Positions 41,107-52,639 of a DNA stretch of 64,000 nucleotides are shown in pieces. The notes under the pieces were generated by a model, which saw only the letters and a list, made by a program, of their open reading frames with translations, was not told the origin of the DNA and did not search any database. The first letter of the stretch is position 1. Each line of letters starts with the position of its first letter. A program made the translations under genes and the position numbers. Where the stretch lies: contig CM039210.1 of assembly GCA_008360975.2 (NCBI GenBank), forward strand, positions 16,122,293 through 16,186,292. The letters are read 5' to 3'. The DNA is from Lichenostomus cassidix (Eukaryota; Chordata; Aves; Passeriformes; Meliphagidae).

Positions 41107-44100
41107 TACGGGAAAACCGTGTTTTTTGGACTGTGTGGATTCGATGGCCTGGCGCATCAGAGCCACAAAAATATGAAGCACTAGTTGATACAGGTGCGCA
41201 GTGTACCCTAATGCTATCGGGACTTGCGGGAGCAGAATCTATTTCTATTGCTGGTGTGACGGGGGGATCACAGCAGTTGACCCTGGTTGAAGCCGAGGTG
41301 AGCCTGACTGGGAAGGAGTGGCAAAAACATCCCATTGTGACTGGTCCAGAGGCTCCATGTATTCTAGGCATAGACTTCCTCCGTAACGGCTATTTCAAAG
41401 ACCCGAAAGGACTCAAGTGGGCTTTTGGAATAGCTGCTGTCGAGGCAGAGGGCGTGAGGCAATTGAACACCTTGCCTGGACTATCAGAGAACCCTTCTGC
41501 AGTCGGACTTTTGAAGGTGGAGGACCAAAAAGTACCAATTGCCACCTTGACAGTGCACCGCCGGCAATACAGGACTAATCGAGATGCTGTGGTTCCCATC
41601 CACAAGATGATCCGTGAGCTGGAGAGCCAAGGGGTGGTCAGCAAGGCCCACTCATCCTTTAACAGCCCCATCTGGCCTGTGCGCAAATCTGACGGAGAAT
41701 GGAGATTGACTGTGGACTATCGTGCCTTGAATGAGGTGACTCCACCTCTGAGTGCTGCTGTGCCAGACATGCTGGAGCTCCAGTATGAGCTAGAGTCCAA
41801 GGCAGCAAAGTGGTATGCCACTATTGACATTGCAAATGCATTTTTCTCCATTCCTCTGGCAGCAGAGTGCAGACCTCAGTTTGCTTTCACCTGGAGGGGC
41901 GTGCAGTACACGTGGAACCGACTGCCCCAGGGGTGGAAGCACAGTCCCACCATCTGCCATGGACTGATCCAGGCTGCTCTGGAAAAGGGTGAGGCCCCGG
42001 AACATCTGCAGTACATCGACGACATCATTGTGTGGGGGAGCACAGCGGAAGAAGTGTTTGAGAAAGGAGAGAAAATCATCCAAATTCTCCTGGAAGCCGG
42101 CTTCGCCATCAAGAAGAGCAAAGTCAAGGGACCTGCCCAAGAGATCCAGTTCCTAGGAGTGAAGTGGCAAGACGGCCGACGTCAGATTCCTTCTGAGGTC
42201 ATCAATAAGATCACAGCGATGTCCCCGCCAACCAACAAGAAGGAGACGCAAGCCTTCCTAGGCGCCATAGGTTTCTGGAGGATGCATATCCCCGAGTACA
42301 GCCAGATTGTGAGCCCTCTCTACCTGGTGACACGCAAGAAGAATGATTTCCACTGGGGCCCTGAACAGCAACAAGCCTTCGCTCAGATCAAGCAGGAGAT
42401 CGCTCATGCAGTAGCCCTTGGCCCAGTCAGGACAGGACCAGAAGTGAAGAATGTGCTCTACTCTGCGGCCGGGAGCCATGGTCTGTCCTGGAGCCTTTGG
42501 CAGAAGGTGCCTGGCGAGACTCGAGGACGACCACTGGGATTCTGGAGCCGAAGTTACAGAGGGTCCGAAGCCAACTACACTCCCACCGAGAAGGAAATTC
42601 TAGCAGCCTATGAAGGTGTCCAAGCCGCCTCAGAGGTAATTGGTACGGAAGCACAATTTCTCCTTGCACCCCGACTGCCAGTGCTGGGGTGGATGTTCAA
42701 GGGAAAGGTTCCCTCAACCCACCATGCCACCAATGCCACGTGGAGCAAATGGATTGCTCTCATTACACAGCGCGCCCGTATTGGAAACCCGAATCGCCCT
42801 GGGATCTTAGAAATAATTACAAATTGGCCCGAAGATGAAGACTTTGGCCTCACGGATGAAGAGGAGCAGGAATAAGTGTCTCGCGCAGAGGAAGCTCCAC
42901 CTTACAACCAACTGCCACAAGATGAAACACACTACGCTCTGTTCACTGATGGTTCCTGTCATATTGTGGGGGCAAATAGGAAGTGGAAAGCAGCCGTATG
43001 GAGCCCCACACGACGGGTTGCAGAGGCTAAAGAAGGAGAGGGGGGATCGAGTCAACTTGCTGAACTCAAAGCCGTTCAGCTGGCCCTGGACATTGCTGAA
43101 AGAGAGAAGTGGCCAAAGCTTTGCCTCTACACTGATTCATGGATGGTAGCCAATGCTCTATGGGGTTGGTTGGAAAGGTGGAAAAAAGCCAGCTGGCAGC
43201 GTAGAGGAAGACCAATCTGGGCTGCTAATGAGTGGCGGGACATTGCCACTAGGGTGGAGAAGCTACCTGTGAAAGTCCGTCATGTAGATGCCCATGTCCC
43301 CAAGAGCCGAGCTAATGAAGAACACCGAAACAATGAACAGGTGGATAAGGCTGCAAAGATAAAAGTGTCACAAATAGATTTGGATTGGCAACACAAGGGG
43401 GAGCTGTTCCTAGCTCGATGGGCCCATGATGCCTCTGGCCATCAGGCCAGAGATGCCACCTACAAGTGGGCACGAGACCGAGGGGTGGATCTAACCATGG
43501 ACTGTATCTCCCAGGTAATCCATAACTGTGAGACGTGTGCTGCCATCAAGCAAGCCAAGCAGGTGAAACCCCTGTGGTATGGTGGAAGGTGGTCTAAATA
43601 TAAGTATGGAGAGGCCTGGCAGATTGATTACATCACACTGCCTCAAACCCGCCATGGCAAGCGCTACGTGCTCACAATGGTAGAAGCCACCACTGGGTGG
43701 CTGGAAACCTACCCTGTGCCTCACGCCACTGCCTGTAACACCATCCTGGGCCTTGAAAACCACGTCCTGTGGAGGCATGGTACCCCTGGGAGAATTGAGT
43801 CAGACAACGGGACTCATTTTAAAAATAGCCTCATAAACACCTGGGCTAGGGAACATGGCATTGAGTGGGTGTACCACATTCCTTATCATGCACCTGCTGC
43901 TGGCAAAGTGGAGCGATGCAATGGTCTGCTAAAAACCACCTTGAAAGCTTTAGGCGGGGGGACTTTTAAAGGTTGGGAGCAGCATTTAGCCAAGGCCACC
44001 TGGCTAGTTAACACCCGAGGTTCCACCAACCAAGCTGGCCCTGCCCAATCTGAACCCCTGCAAACAGCAGACGGGGATAAAGTTCCAGTGATACACATGA

Positions 44101-44261
44101 GAGGCATGCTAGGGAAAACTGTTTGGATTAATTCCGCCTCAAGCCAAGACAAACCCACCCGTGGGGTTGTTTTCGCTCAGGGACCAGGGTGTACCTGGTG
44201 GGTGATGCAAAAGAATGGAGAGACACAAAGCATACCTCAGGGAGACCTTAGTTGGGGTTGA
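41079..44261 (+). pseudogene. pol: B2 pol: protease, RT, RNase H, integrase, one internal stop
   Basis: It is in frame with gag after the UAG. The protease has VDTGAQC near 41187. RT has TIDIANAFF near 41825 and YIDDIIVWG near 42013. A TAA at 42873-42875, in place of a Gln codon, lies between the RT connection and RNase H; the frame then continues unbroken to a TGA at 44259-44261. RNase H shows LFTDGSC near 42937 and YTDSWMVANAL near 43127. Integrase has the HDASGH..CETC zinc site near 43425-43540 and DYI, SDNGTHF and VERCN catalytic blocks near 43627, 43799 and 43908. Apart from the one stop, all catalytic residues are present. Confidence 0.9.
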
Positions 44262-44398
44262 ATTGCCCATAACACTCTGCCTGTATCCATATCTGTATGT
44301 GTATATGTATATAATTAGAGTAATGCATGTGTATATATAATTTAAATGTTTAGGCTCAATGTAACATGTTGGAATGGGAAAAAATTTGGGGTGGATTA
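44262..44398 (+). other. B2 pol-LTR spacer with polypurine tract
   Basis: This is A/T-rich, with TATATGTATATA-like runs and no env. A purine run with TTTGGGGTGGATTA just before the LTR is the likely plus-strand primer. Confidence 0.6.
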
Positions 44399-45312
44399 TG
44401 TCGGGGGTTGAGTACCTTTGGAATTTCTTCCCATTCCTGTTACTAAGCAACAAATAGTTAGATGTTTAGAGCGATCAAGTCTTTTGTAAAAGACAAAAGC
44501 TGGGCTTTGGGCAGGGCAGGGTAAGGGTAGAGCCAGCCCTTGGAACTGGCTCTCGTGGTTCGGACGCTGAGAGGAGAGGCTGCTCTTTTTCTGCCCTTTG
44601 CCTTGGACCAGAGCAGATCCAGCTGTGCCCTGTTTTTTTCTCTTCTCCTGGCTGGGTGAGCTTTGATTCAACCTTTCTCCCCACGGGGAAGGGCACGTTT
44701 TCCCCCCCCCCAGGCTGCGTTCCCTCGTGGCTGCTGCCGGGAGAGTCCCGCGGCCCCTGCTGCCTGCCCCTGCCCTCTGCCGCACGAGACCGCGGCGTCT
44801 GCTGTGACTGCAGAAATCCTCGCTGCCTCGCTGGCCGGGGAGAGAGAGCCGGCACCCGCCCCTGCTGCCCTGCTTTCTCGCTGCTTCGAGCTGTTTCGCT
44901 GCCCTGCGTGTTTCTCAGCCTGTCCGCCATTGCAGCTGCCGGACGCTGACCTGACCCTGCGCCACAGCACCACCTGCAGTCGCTCGGGAGTCATCGCACC
45001 TGCCCTGCCCGGCCGGGAGCTCAACAGCGCCCCTGCTGCTTGCAACTGTGATTACACCACACGGGAGAAGGCTCAGCAGCTCACAAGTTATCTGCTATTG
45101 GTTTTCTGGTCCTAGTTGTGGTTGCTATTATTGTTATTGTTTGTTTATAGATACTAGTAAAGAACTGATATTCCTTTTTTTTCCATACCTTTGCCTGAAA
45201 GCCCTTGATTTACAAAATTAAATAATTCGGAGGGAGGGAAAAAAATCACATTCTCTGTTCTAAGGGAGGGTTCAACCTCTCTTGGCAGACACCTGTCTTT
45301 CAAACCAAGACA
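44399..45312 (+). repeat. 3' LTR of B2
   Basis: It is 914 bases, TG to CA. It is more diverged from the B2 5' LTR than the B1 and B2 5' LTRs are from each other, especially in the first 200 bases. Confidence 0.92.
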
Positions 45313-45317
45313 GCAAT

Positions 45318-46375
45318 TCAGGGATAAACCCATCTGGGCTGCTGCATTTTGGCAGAACATTGCTGCACAGGTCGAAAACATGGCTCTGAAGGAACATCAT
45401 GTAGATTCTTACATGCCCAAAAGCCATGTCACAGAGGGACATCACAACAATGAACAGGTAGATAAGGCTGCCAAAATTAGAATAGCTCATGTAGACTTAG
45501 ACTGGGAGCCAAAGTGTGAACTAATTACAGCCCGATGTGCCCATGAAACATCAGGACATCTAGGTAGAGATGCAACCTACAGATGGGCCTGTGATCGAGG
45601 GGTGGACATGACCATGGAGGCTATCCCACAGGTCGCCCATGAATGTGAAACGTGCTGCAATCAAGTGAGCCACACAAGTAAAATCTCCTTGGAATAGATG
45701 GCCAAACTGGGTTTTTAGTATGTTGAGGCCTGGCAAATTGACTATATTGGACCACTGTCATGAACACACCAATGGAATAGCTACATACTCATCATGGTTG
45801 AGGCAACTACTGGTTGGCTGGGAACATACTCTGAAACATGTGCTATTGCTCAAAACACCATCTTAGTCCTTGTGAGAGTCAATTTGTGGCAACATGGTAC
45901 CCCAGACAGAATGGAATCAGACAATGAGTCTCATTTTTGAGAGAGCTTCATAAACTCTTGGGCAAAGAAACATGCATTGAGTGGATATATCACATCCCCT
46001 ATCACCCACAAGCCTCTGGAAAGATTGAGAGGTATGATGGACTGCTGAAGACTATGTCAAGAGGGTCAGGCAATGCGGCATGGAAGCATTGGGATGCCAA
46101 ATTTGCAGAAGCCACTTGGTGGGTTAACACAGAGGATCTGCTAACCGCTCTGGTCCTGCCCGAACAAAACCACTACATAGTGCTGTGGGAGGAGATAAGG
46201 TCCCTGTACTACACACAGGGAAGTGGCTGGAGTTGATGTGGATTTCTCCTCCCATGGGAAAAGGCAAACCCATTTGTGGGATTGTCTTTGCTCAAGGCGC
46301 TGGGTGTACTTGATGGGTAATTCAGAAGGATGGGGAGACCTGATGTGTGCCTCAAGGAGATTTGTCCTTGGGGAA
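45318..46375 (+). pseudogene. pol: Provirus L pol part 2: RNase H end and integrase
   Basis: It resumes provirus L after the TSD with PIWAAAFWQNIA (RNase H), then HHVDSYMPKSH..NNEQVDKAAK and an integrase zinc domain (HETSGH..CETC) at 45545-45660. After stops near 45695-45715, the core follows in several frames: WQIDYI near 45736, MESDNESHF near 45912 (Glu where the other copies have Gly) and KIERYDG near 46024. A C-terminal VFAQG..CT block lies near 46285, and the frame ends around 46375. Multiple stops and shifts make it non-functional. Confidence 0.85.
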
Positions 46376-46857
46376 AAAAATAATCTGTGTGTAAATTGTA
46401 TGTTGCAGGAAGTAAAGCAGCAGGAGTGGCATGAACTGACGATGAGTGGATTTTGCGTGGAGTGAGGAGAGCGCAACGATGACCCAGGCAGGGCCGGTGT
46501 CGGTTCCGAACAATCGAGTGTGCTGCTTCTCCTGTCCTGAGGAGCCATCGTGATGGAATGGAGCCCAAGTTGCAGCCTGTTTTTGAACATCTGGAGGGGT
46601 GGAGGAAGCCCATGAATTGGGAAATAAATATATTATCTGTGAAAGGACAGGGGACAGTAGTTAATGCAAATGTATGCATCTATGTGTTGGGTGTAAAGAT
46701 GGTTTAAGGATGTAGCTTAAGTTGTAAGTGTTGTTAAGAATGGATTTCAGTAATGACAAATAAATACAATTATAATTAGAAGATAGATATAGATCTCTGT
46801 ATATAATTCTGTGGGATCTGAGTATGATGCAAATGGTATGGAGGAAGGGGTGGAGAT
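46376..46857 (+). other. Provirus L post-pol region
   Basis: About 480 bases between pol and the 3' LTR hold no open env-like frame. A purine run GGAAGGGGTGGAGA precedes the LTR as polypurine tract. Two conserved-looking GC-rich blocks near 46470-46560 have no assigned role. Confidence 0.5.
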
Positions 46858-47402
46858 TGTATTGCGTGCGGCTGAGATGGAGTTCATTTTCCCCATAGCA
46901 GCCCTCACTGTGCCATGCTTTGCATTGGTTGCTAGAAAGGTGTTGATAACACACGAGTGTTTTGCCTACTGCTGAGCAGTGTTGGCACAGCATCAGTGCT
47001 GTCTCTCCAACATTCTGCCCCCCATCAGTAGGCTGGGGGTGGGCAAGATCCTGGGAGGGGACACAACTATGCCCACTGACCCAAATTGGCCAGAGGGATA
47101 TTCCATACCATATGACTTCAGCTCAGATATAAAAGCTAAGTAAAGGAGGGGGAAGGGGGCACATTCGTTATTTATAACATTTGATTTTTGGAAATGGGAA
47201 CTAGAGGATAGAATTATTTTCGTTTTCTTCTTTACTTGTTCATGTGCAAACTTTCACTTTTGCTTTAGTAAACTGCCTTATCTCCACTTCTGAGTTGTTT
47301 TCCATCTTATTTTCTCTTTTCTCTCTCCTGTCCAGCTGAGAACGGGAAGTGCTAGAGTGGCTCTGTGGGTACCTGGCATCCAACCAAGGTCAACCCACCA
47401 CA
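46858..47402 (+). repeat. 3' LTR of provirus L
   Basis: It is 545 bases, from TGTATTGCG to CCACCACA, with TATAAAAGC near 47128. It shares its main blocks with the LTR at 28719-29241. Confidence 0.82.
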
Positions 47403-48040
47403 GATGCTTTTGATGCTGTTCAGGTATTGCAGGAGAAGAGTCAGAGATCACTTGGATAGATCTGATCTAGCAGTTAGTTTATTGAGTTCCAGTTGGTAAA
47501 TTTATATACGTAAAATTTTTAATAAGTACATATGGGTTTGTGGTAAATAGCCAGCTATTTACTACACTTAATATCAGTATGGGATACAAAGTTTATCGCA
47601 TAAGCTTACTATGCTTATGAAAAACACGTCACTTAGCACCCCGCCCCATGGATGTCTGGTGTCAGGTAAGGGATCTCTCAGCCTCAAGGGGTAACCTTGA
47701 GAGGTGTCCCTACTCGAGGGGAGATCACTGCTGCACAGCCAGCTACTATGGAGAGGGAGCTCAACGGACCCTGATGGCTGCACACATTGATAGTGTCAAG
47801 TGGTTGACTCGCGGTCAGATTTTCTGCTGTGCTCATGCAGTTTTGGCCTCTTATCAGCCCAGCCTCCAGGCAAACCGGTTTGTTGGCTTTGGTGCTGGTT
47901 TCTCGCCAATAGCCTCACACAGTAGGATTACCTTTCGATAATCCTACTTGTTGATCATCTGCCTAGACCAAAGTTCAGATAGTTCAAACAGGAGGAGCGA
48001 ATCCATTACACCAGGTTTCCCCTAGCAATGACCCCAGAGC
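47403..48040 (+). other. Unassigned sequence
   Basis: It begins with A/T-rich sequence holding TTTATT on the plus strand, followed by a more GC-rich part. It may be an old minus-strand LTR, but I cannot place it in a family and see no gene. Confidence 0.3.
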
Positions 48041-48838
48041 TCTGGGGGTGGTAGTCAAGGGTATGTTGGCCCAGGGGTTATTGTCTTCAGTCCTGACGCT
48101 GAAGGGAAATGGCGGGAGGAAGAGGGCTGCGGAGCTGGTGCTGGCAACAGGGTTTTGGTTTCTATGAGCATGGGACCCTGTTTGTGCATCAGCATCTGCT
48201 TGGGAGAGAGGGGCTTCACCTCACTAAGCAGGGCAAAGATATTTTTGGCAGTAGGATAGCTGACCTCATTAGGAGGGCTTTAAACTAACAGTGAGGGTGC
48301 AAGGAGGGAGAGGGAGAGAATAACCAGCAGCCCTGTGCGGGAGTGACCGACAGGGTCAATGATCATGAAGCTGGGTGAGAGTTCCAGTACCTGGAAATCC
48401 CCCTTAGGAACCCAAAGGCAGCGGTGGATGTCATAGCTGCAAGCATGCCCAGAAGAACGATCTCCTTGGACAAGTAACTGTTACAAGAGGAGCTTGACAG
48501 GCAGCACGGTATCTGGGAACACAGACAGGAGATTGATGCGTGTTATTGTACGCTGTCCCAGGCTGAGAGACGGCCTGCCTTCAGGCTGCGTAAGAGGAAG
48601 GTAAGCTGGACTCCAACCTCAGGCTGACAAGACACAAGTAACTCCCAAGATGAAGGGGACCAGATGCTTGTCTGTGCTCGGGGTAGAAGGAAGAACCCTC
48701 CCCCATCTCCTGAAGTGCCCCTACATAACAGACAGGATGCTCCAAGGTTGGAGACTGAAGAGCACATCAGTAACGGACAGGACCCAGGACGATCCAACCA
48801 TGCAAAGCTGATCTAACCACCTGCCCACGTTAGAACCA

Positions 48839-49350
48839 GTGTCACCAGAAAAACACATAAAGGTACTAATAACTGGCGATTCTCTCCTGAGAGGCACCGA
48901 GGCACCCATTTGCCACCCAGATGATTTCTCTAGAGAAGTCTGCTGCCTGCCAGGAGCTTGCATTCTTCGTGTCACTGAGTGGCTGCCGAGTCTGGTGAAC
49001 CCTACAGATTATCATTTGCTCCTCCTCTTCCATGTAGCATCTGACGAGGCAACTTAGAACCCTCCCAGGGGACTATTATATCTGTTGGAGCAATGTTAAA
49101 AGGATCAGGAGCACAGCCTCTATCAGAGTCCAGTCAGAGCAAGGGGTCCAGGAAGGAGGAGACGAACTGAACAGCTGAATGCCTGGCTGTGTAGCTGGTG
49201 TCATACTCAAGGTTTTGGCTTCTATGATCATAGATCTACCTTTAAGAAGCCGGGTCTTTTGGGAGCTGATGGAATTCACGCGACCAAGTATGGCAAGAGG
49301 GTCTTTGCCAGCAAGCTGGCCAGACTTACAATGTGGGCTTGAAATGAGAT
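48839..49350 (+). pseudogene. CR1 ORF1 esterase-like domain remnant
   Basis: Near 48865 the frame reads VLITGDSLLRGTEAPI. The GDSL block is the nucleophile motif of SGNH-type esterases known from CR1 ORF1 proteins of reptiles and birds. It continues with REVCCLPGA and an LLLLFHVASDE block, then a stop at 49055-49057. Further on, GFGFYDHRS, GLLGADGIH and FASKLARL blocks appear in other frames near 49205-49330, giving the C-terminal DxxH-like region (DGIH). Several stops and shifts are present. Confidence 0.65.
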
Positions 49351-49638
49351 TTAGCGGGGAAAGGGGATGGAGTTTTGAGCAACAGAGAAAGGCTTGGGGC
49401 TTCTGATGCATCAGGAACCAAGAAGGGAATACCCGGAAAAGTCAACGATGGAATTGGGCTTGATCCTCCAAAAAAGTGATGTGGTCGACAGCCCAATGGA
49501 AGTGCCTCTGTACCGATGCATGCAATATGCATAGCAAAGAGGAAGAGCTGGAAGCCACTGTGCAGCTGGAAAGCTAACAATGTAATCGCTCTAGCAGAAA
49601 TGTGGTGGGATGTAGCGTATGAAATGAGAACCACTTGC

Positions 49639-49987
49639 TGTGTGCAACATGAATTCTGCCTTTATTACAAAGCCAAATAGTAGATATACTTTTCAGCATG
49701 AGAAGTTGTCTCTTAGTTGTTTTCTCAGTCTTTCACAATTCCTCAATACATCTGTCAGCTTTGACAGCTTGTCATTCTTCTCAGGGGAGAGGAGGAAGCC
49801 TGCTATCTGCTTCAAATCCTGTGCTGATCAATACCCTTCCGCATCCTGTTTTTCTGTTCGTGGGATTCCGGGGGCCTCTTCCTCTGCAACTCCACAGGGG
49901 GAAGACTCAATTTACTAGAGCTCTGCAATCAGTGGCTATATAGTGGTCAGAAGAAAGAAGAGGCAGAGTTTGCCCTCTATGCAAACA
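49639..49987 (-). repeat. LTR-like insertion in the CR1 copy
   Basis: On the minus strand this starts TGTTTGCATAG, has CTATATAG near 49935 as a TATA-like box, and TAATAAAGG near 49663 close to the end. CR1 ORF2 sequence occurs on both sides. No target duplication could be defined, so LTR identity is tentative. Confidence 0.4.
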
Positions 49988-50110
49988 TAAAATAAGAGGG
50001 ATTGACTGCACAGAGTTGTCTTTGAAAAACAGTGATGAACAGGTTGAGAGCTTACGGGTGAAATTTAGAGGCCAAGCTGTTGCATTAAGAGTAAGAAATT
50101 TGGCCGAAAA

Positions 50111-50817
50111 TAAAGTCCCTTGCATTCCTGCTGATCCTCAGAGATCAGACGGGTGGGGTGCGGTTAGGCTTAATTTCCGATTACAACCAATAAGTCTGGT
50201 TGTGTTCTCTTAGAATCTTCGTGAGCACATATTCACCAATAGTGCGGTTTTTTGAAGCTACAGAAATACAGATTTGGAACTGCCATTGGGAAATTCACTA
50301 GCTATGATAGAGCTCCAATAACATTGTTCTAACCCAGGTACTGGTAATAATAACAATTGTATGCAGAAGCTTCCCAAGAAGGTGTCCCTGCTTGGAAGGA
50401 GGGAGAGGAGAGCAGCCCATTCACTGTCTCTGAGGTCTAATGGGAATTCCTCCTAACTAGGTGAAATTTCTGCCCTCCTTATATACAGCCCAATCATCTC
50501 TTCCTTACGTATAGCATGATCTAAGCCAAGACCTTAGTAATGTAGTCATATATGTGTGCATTTTTTGGCCATGGTGTCCTTCAGAGTTCCAGTCATATGA
50601 CTTTGTTTCATTCTGTACCTTTCGTCAGAGACAAAAGATGACTATCTTACCTGCCCAGGAACTCCTCCTTCAGCCTCATCGTCCTTTCTTGACGTCAGCT
50701 ATGCGGATCTCCATCCATAAAGATAACGTATAGCATACATGGTGTAGGCCATAGAAAGTACGCCTTAGCCCTTGCCTGGCTCTGTGGTCATCATCCCACA
50801 CAAGTTAAAGCAGACTT
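50111..50817 (+). other. Unassigned insertion between CR1 ORF2 pieces
   Basis: About 700 bases interrupt the CR1 reading order. I see no gene. It may contain one or more old LTR pieces. Confidence 0.3.
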
Positions 50818-51403
50818 TGTGGTTGCTGTCTACTATAGGCTGCTCGATCAAGAGGAGGAGGTCGACACGAGAAATCAGCCAAGAGAGGCAGGAGCCCAGC
50901 GTGGCTGAGTAACGGCCTTCTCTTCTGGCCGAGCTGAAGCGCAAGGACAAAATGCATGGGTAATGGAAGCAGGAACACACATTCTGGGAAGAATCTCAAG
51001 ATGCCACCCGGGTCTGTAGGGATGGGATCAAGAAAGCTAAGGCACAGCTGGAGCTGAATTTGGCAAGGGATGTGAAGAATCATAAGATGGGATTCCAGAG
51101 GTGCATTGGTCAGAAAAGGAAGACTAAATAATGTGTAACCCCACTCCTCCCTCGCTGATAAATAAGCCAGGAGGTCTAGTGACAAGTAACATGGAGAAGG
51201 CTGTGGTACTCTGCGATTTATTTTCCTACATTTTCACTGCCACTGCTCCCACATCTCTCAAGACCCTGAACCTCAAGGCAGAGAACTGGAGAACAGAGTC
51301 CCTCCCATTGTAGGAAACTATCTGTTTTAAGACCACCTGAGGAACCTGTAGATACACAAGTCCTGCCCCTGGGGGGGAACTACCCCGTGCACAGGTATAT
51401 GTT

Positions 51404-51879
51404 TGTCAGGAAAATTAATCCACAAACACCAGAGGTTTATGTCCAAGAAGGAGACAGAGGAGTCCCGTAGCTTTATTCATAAATAAAGGGAGAGGTCATG
51501 GGGCAATTTCCCATGGGGGCTCTCAAATTGCTAGAGGACGCAGCCTCCTTTTTATCCTAATTTCCCGGACGCATTTCCCTCTCTCTTTCCCCATTGGCTG
51601 AGGTACTCAAGAGGTACAGACTCCCCGAATCGCCTAATACAGACCCCTTTCTAATGTGCATTCCCCCCTCCCCCTTTTTTTTTCTTTGTGTCCCTGTTCT
51701 TTTTCTCTAAGTCCAGGGATTTAACGCGGCCTTGGATGAGCAACAGTCTGTGTCAATTAGTGGAATTCCTACGGAATTTATGGTTCCTCCCATTGCTTCT
51801 TTCTCCTATCAGTATCTGGCTTTATCTACCAGAAGGCCCACTGTTTGTTTGCAAAGACATCTCCCTCTCATTCCTTTCA
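51404..51879 (-). repeat. 3' LTR of provirus F2 (minus orientation)
   Basis: It is 476 bases, closely similar to the LTR at 6330-6800. On the minus strand it follows an env end and a polypurine tract (GAAGAAGAGGAGGC, complement of 51880-51897), so it is the 3' LTR. Confidence 0.8.
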
Positions 51880-51957
51880 ATGCCTCCTCTTCTTCTCAGT
51901 AATTGTCTTTACAAACCTTAGTTACCATTGACTTAATTTTCTCTTCCCGGGTCTTTT

Positions 51958-52594
51958 TTATTTTGCAATTATTTGCAGTGACATTATTTTCTGTCTTTTT
52001 GTAGCCATTTCTGGATCAGTAGGCATGGCTACTACCTGCATCCCCTTGATCACATGCCAAATGAGCTGCACTAGGCAAGGTATTATGCATGGTAAAAAGA
52101 TTAGAGTTGCTATAGCACATAAGAGGAAAAAAAGCATTCGTTTAACCCATAGTCCACCAGGTAACCATGAAAATGTCCCATTCCCATCCTTTCCACGTTT
52201 GGACTGGTACATGAGCTAACTTTCTTATTGCCTTTGTTATTTGTTTCACCACTTTTCCATTGTCATCTATTTGCAAACAGCAGTTTGAGTAATTTAATTT
52301 TCCACACACTCCCCCTTCTTCTGCTAATAGATAATCCAGTACCATCCAATGTCGGAATATTGCATTCCTCATCTGAGTGGATTGGTTAGCAAGAAGGTCA
52401 AGAGCTGTAGCTGTCTGGTTGGTTATTATTTCAAAGACAGCTTGTAACCTAATTATTCGATTCAAATTATAAACGGGTTCTCTGGCACCTGATATGAATT
52501 TGTTTAAATTCCAAGTGGCTGGTCCATAGTGTTGTATGATTCGCCCTGGTGGCCATTCATCCTTTCCCCATTTTTGGGTGCTCCCTCCAGCCAA
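51958..52594 (-). pseudogene. env: Provirus F2 env, transmembrane subunit
   Basis: On the minus strand a frame from 52594 shows [12 protein letters not shown], a heptad-rich helix and the CX7CC loop ([10 protein letters not shown]) near 52290-52320, close in type to env I. A frameshift near 52160-52210 leads to the membrane anchor (LFFLLCAIATLIFLPCIIPCLV) and a short tail ending at 51958. The surface subunit is absent: the copy is cut upstream near 52600-52640 where provirus C begins. Confidence 0.82.
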
Positions 52595-52639
52595 GGATGC
52601 ATCAACTGCATACTTTTTCTAAATACATGCATTGGGGTG

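Larger units (their letters stand above)
38226..45312 (+). mobile_element. Provirus B2: near-complete B-family ERV
   Basis: The order is LTR, primer site, gag, UAG, pol, short spacer, LTR. The 3' LTR is followed by GCAAT (45313-45317) and then provirus L RNase H, the same duplication that precedes B1. So the 5' flank of B1 and the 3' flank of B2 belong to one target site. No env: only 138 bases separate the pol stop from the 3' LTR. Confidence 0.9.
28719..47402 (+). mobile_element. Provirus L: old ERV-L-like ERV hosting the B/A nest
   Basis: Homologous LTRs at about 28719-29241 and 46858-47402 flank gag and pol remains in plus orientation. Pol stops at 31508 inside RNase H, at the CCAATTGGCAAT site, and resumes at 45318 in the same domain. 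The 5-bp duplication GCAAT (31509-31513 and 45313-45317) marks the B-family insertion. All L frames are heavily degraded, so L is older than everything inserted into it. No env is seen. Confidence 0.85.
48041..51316 (+). mobile_element. CR1 LINE, long but broken copy (5' region, ORF1, start of ORF2)
   Basis: Segments in order match a CR1-type LINE. First comes a 5' region with GACCTCATTAGGAGGGCTTTAAACT near 48265, then ORF1 with a GDSL-type esterase start (48839-49350). The ORF2 endonuclease beginning follows (about 49440-49625, GAGGAAGAGCTGGAAGCC and AGAAATGTGGTGGGATG blocks). Further ORF2 pieces lie at about 49990-50110 and 50818-51316 (GTGGTTGCTGTCTACTA; AAAGCTAAGGCACAGCTGG). It is interrupted by an LTR-like piece at about 49639-49987 and by unassigned sequence at 50111-50817, and is cut by the F2 LTR near 51404. 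Confidence 0.75.
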
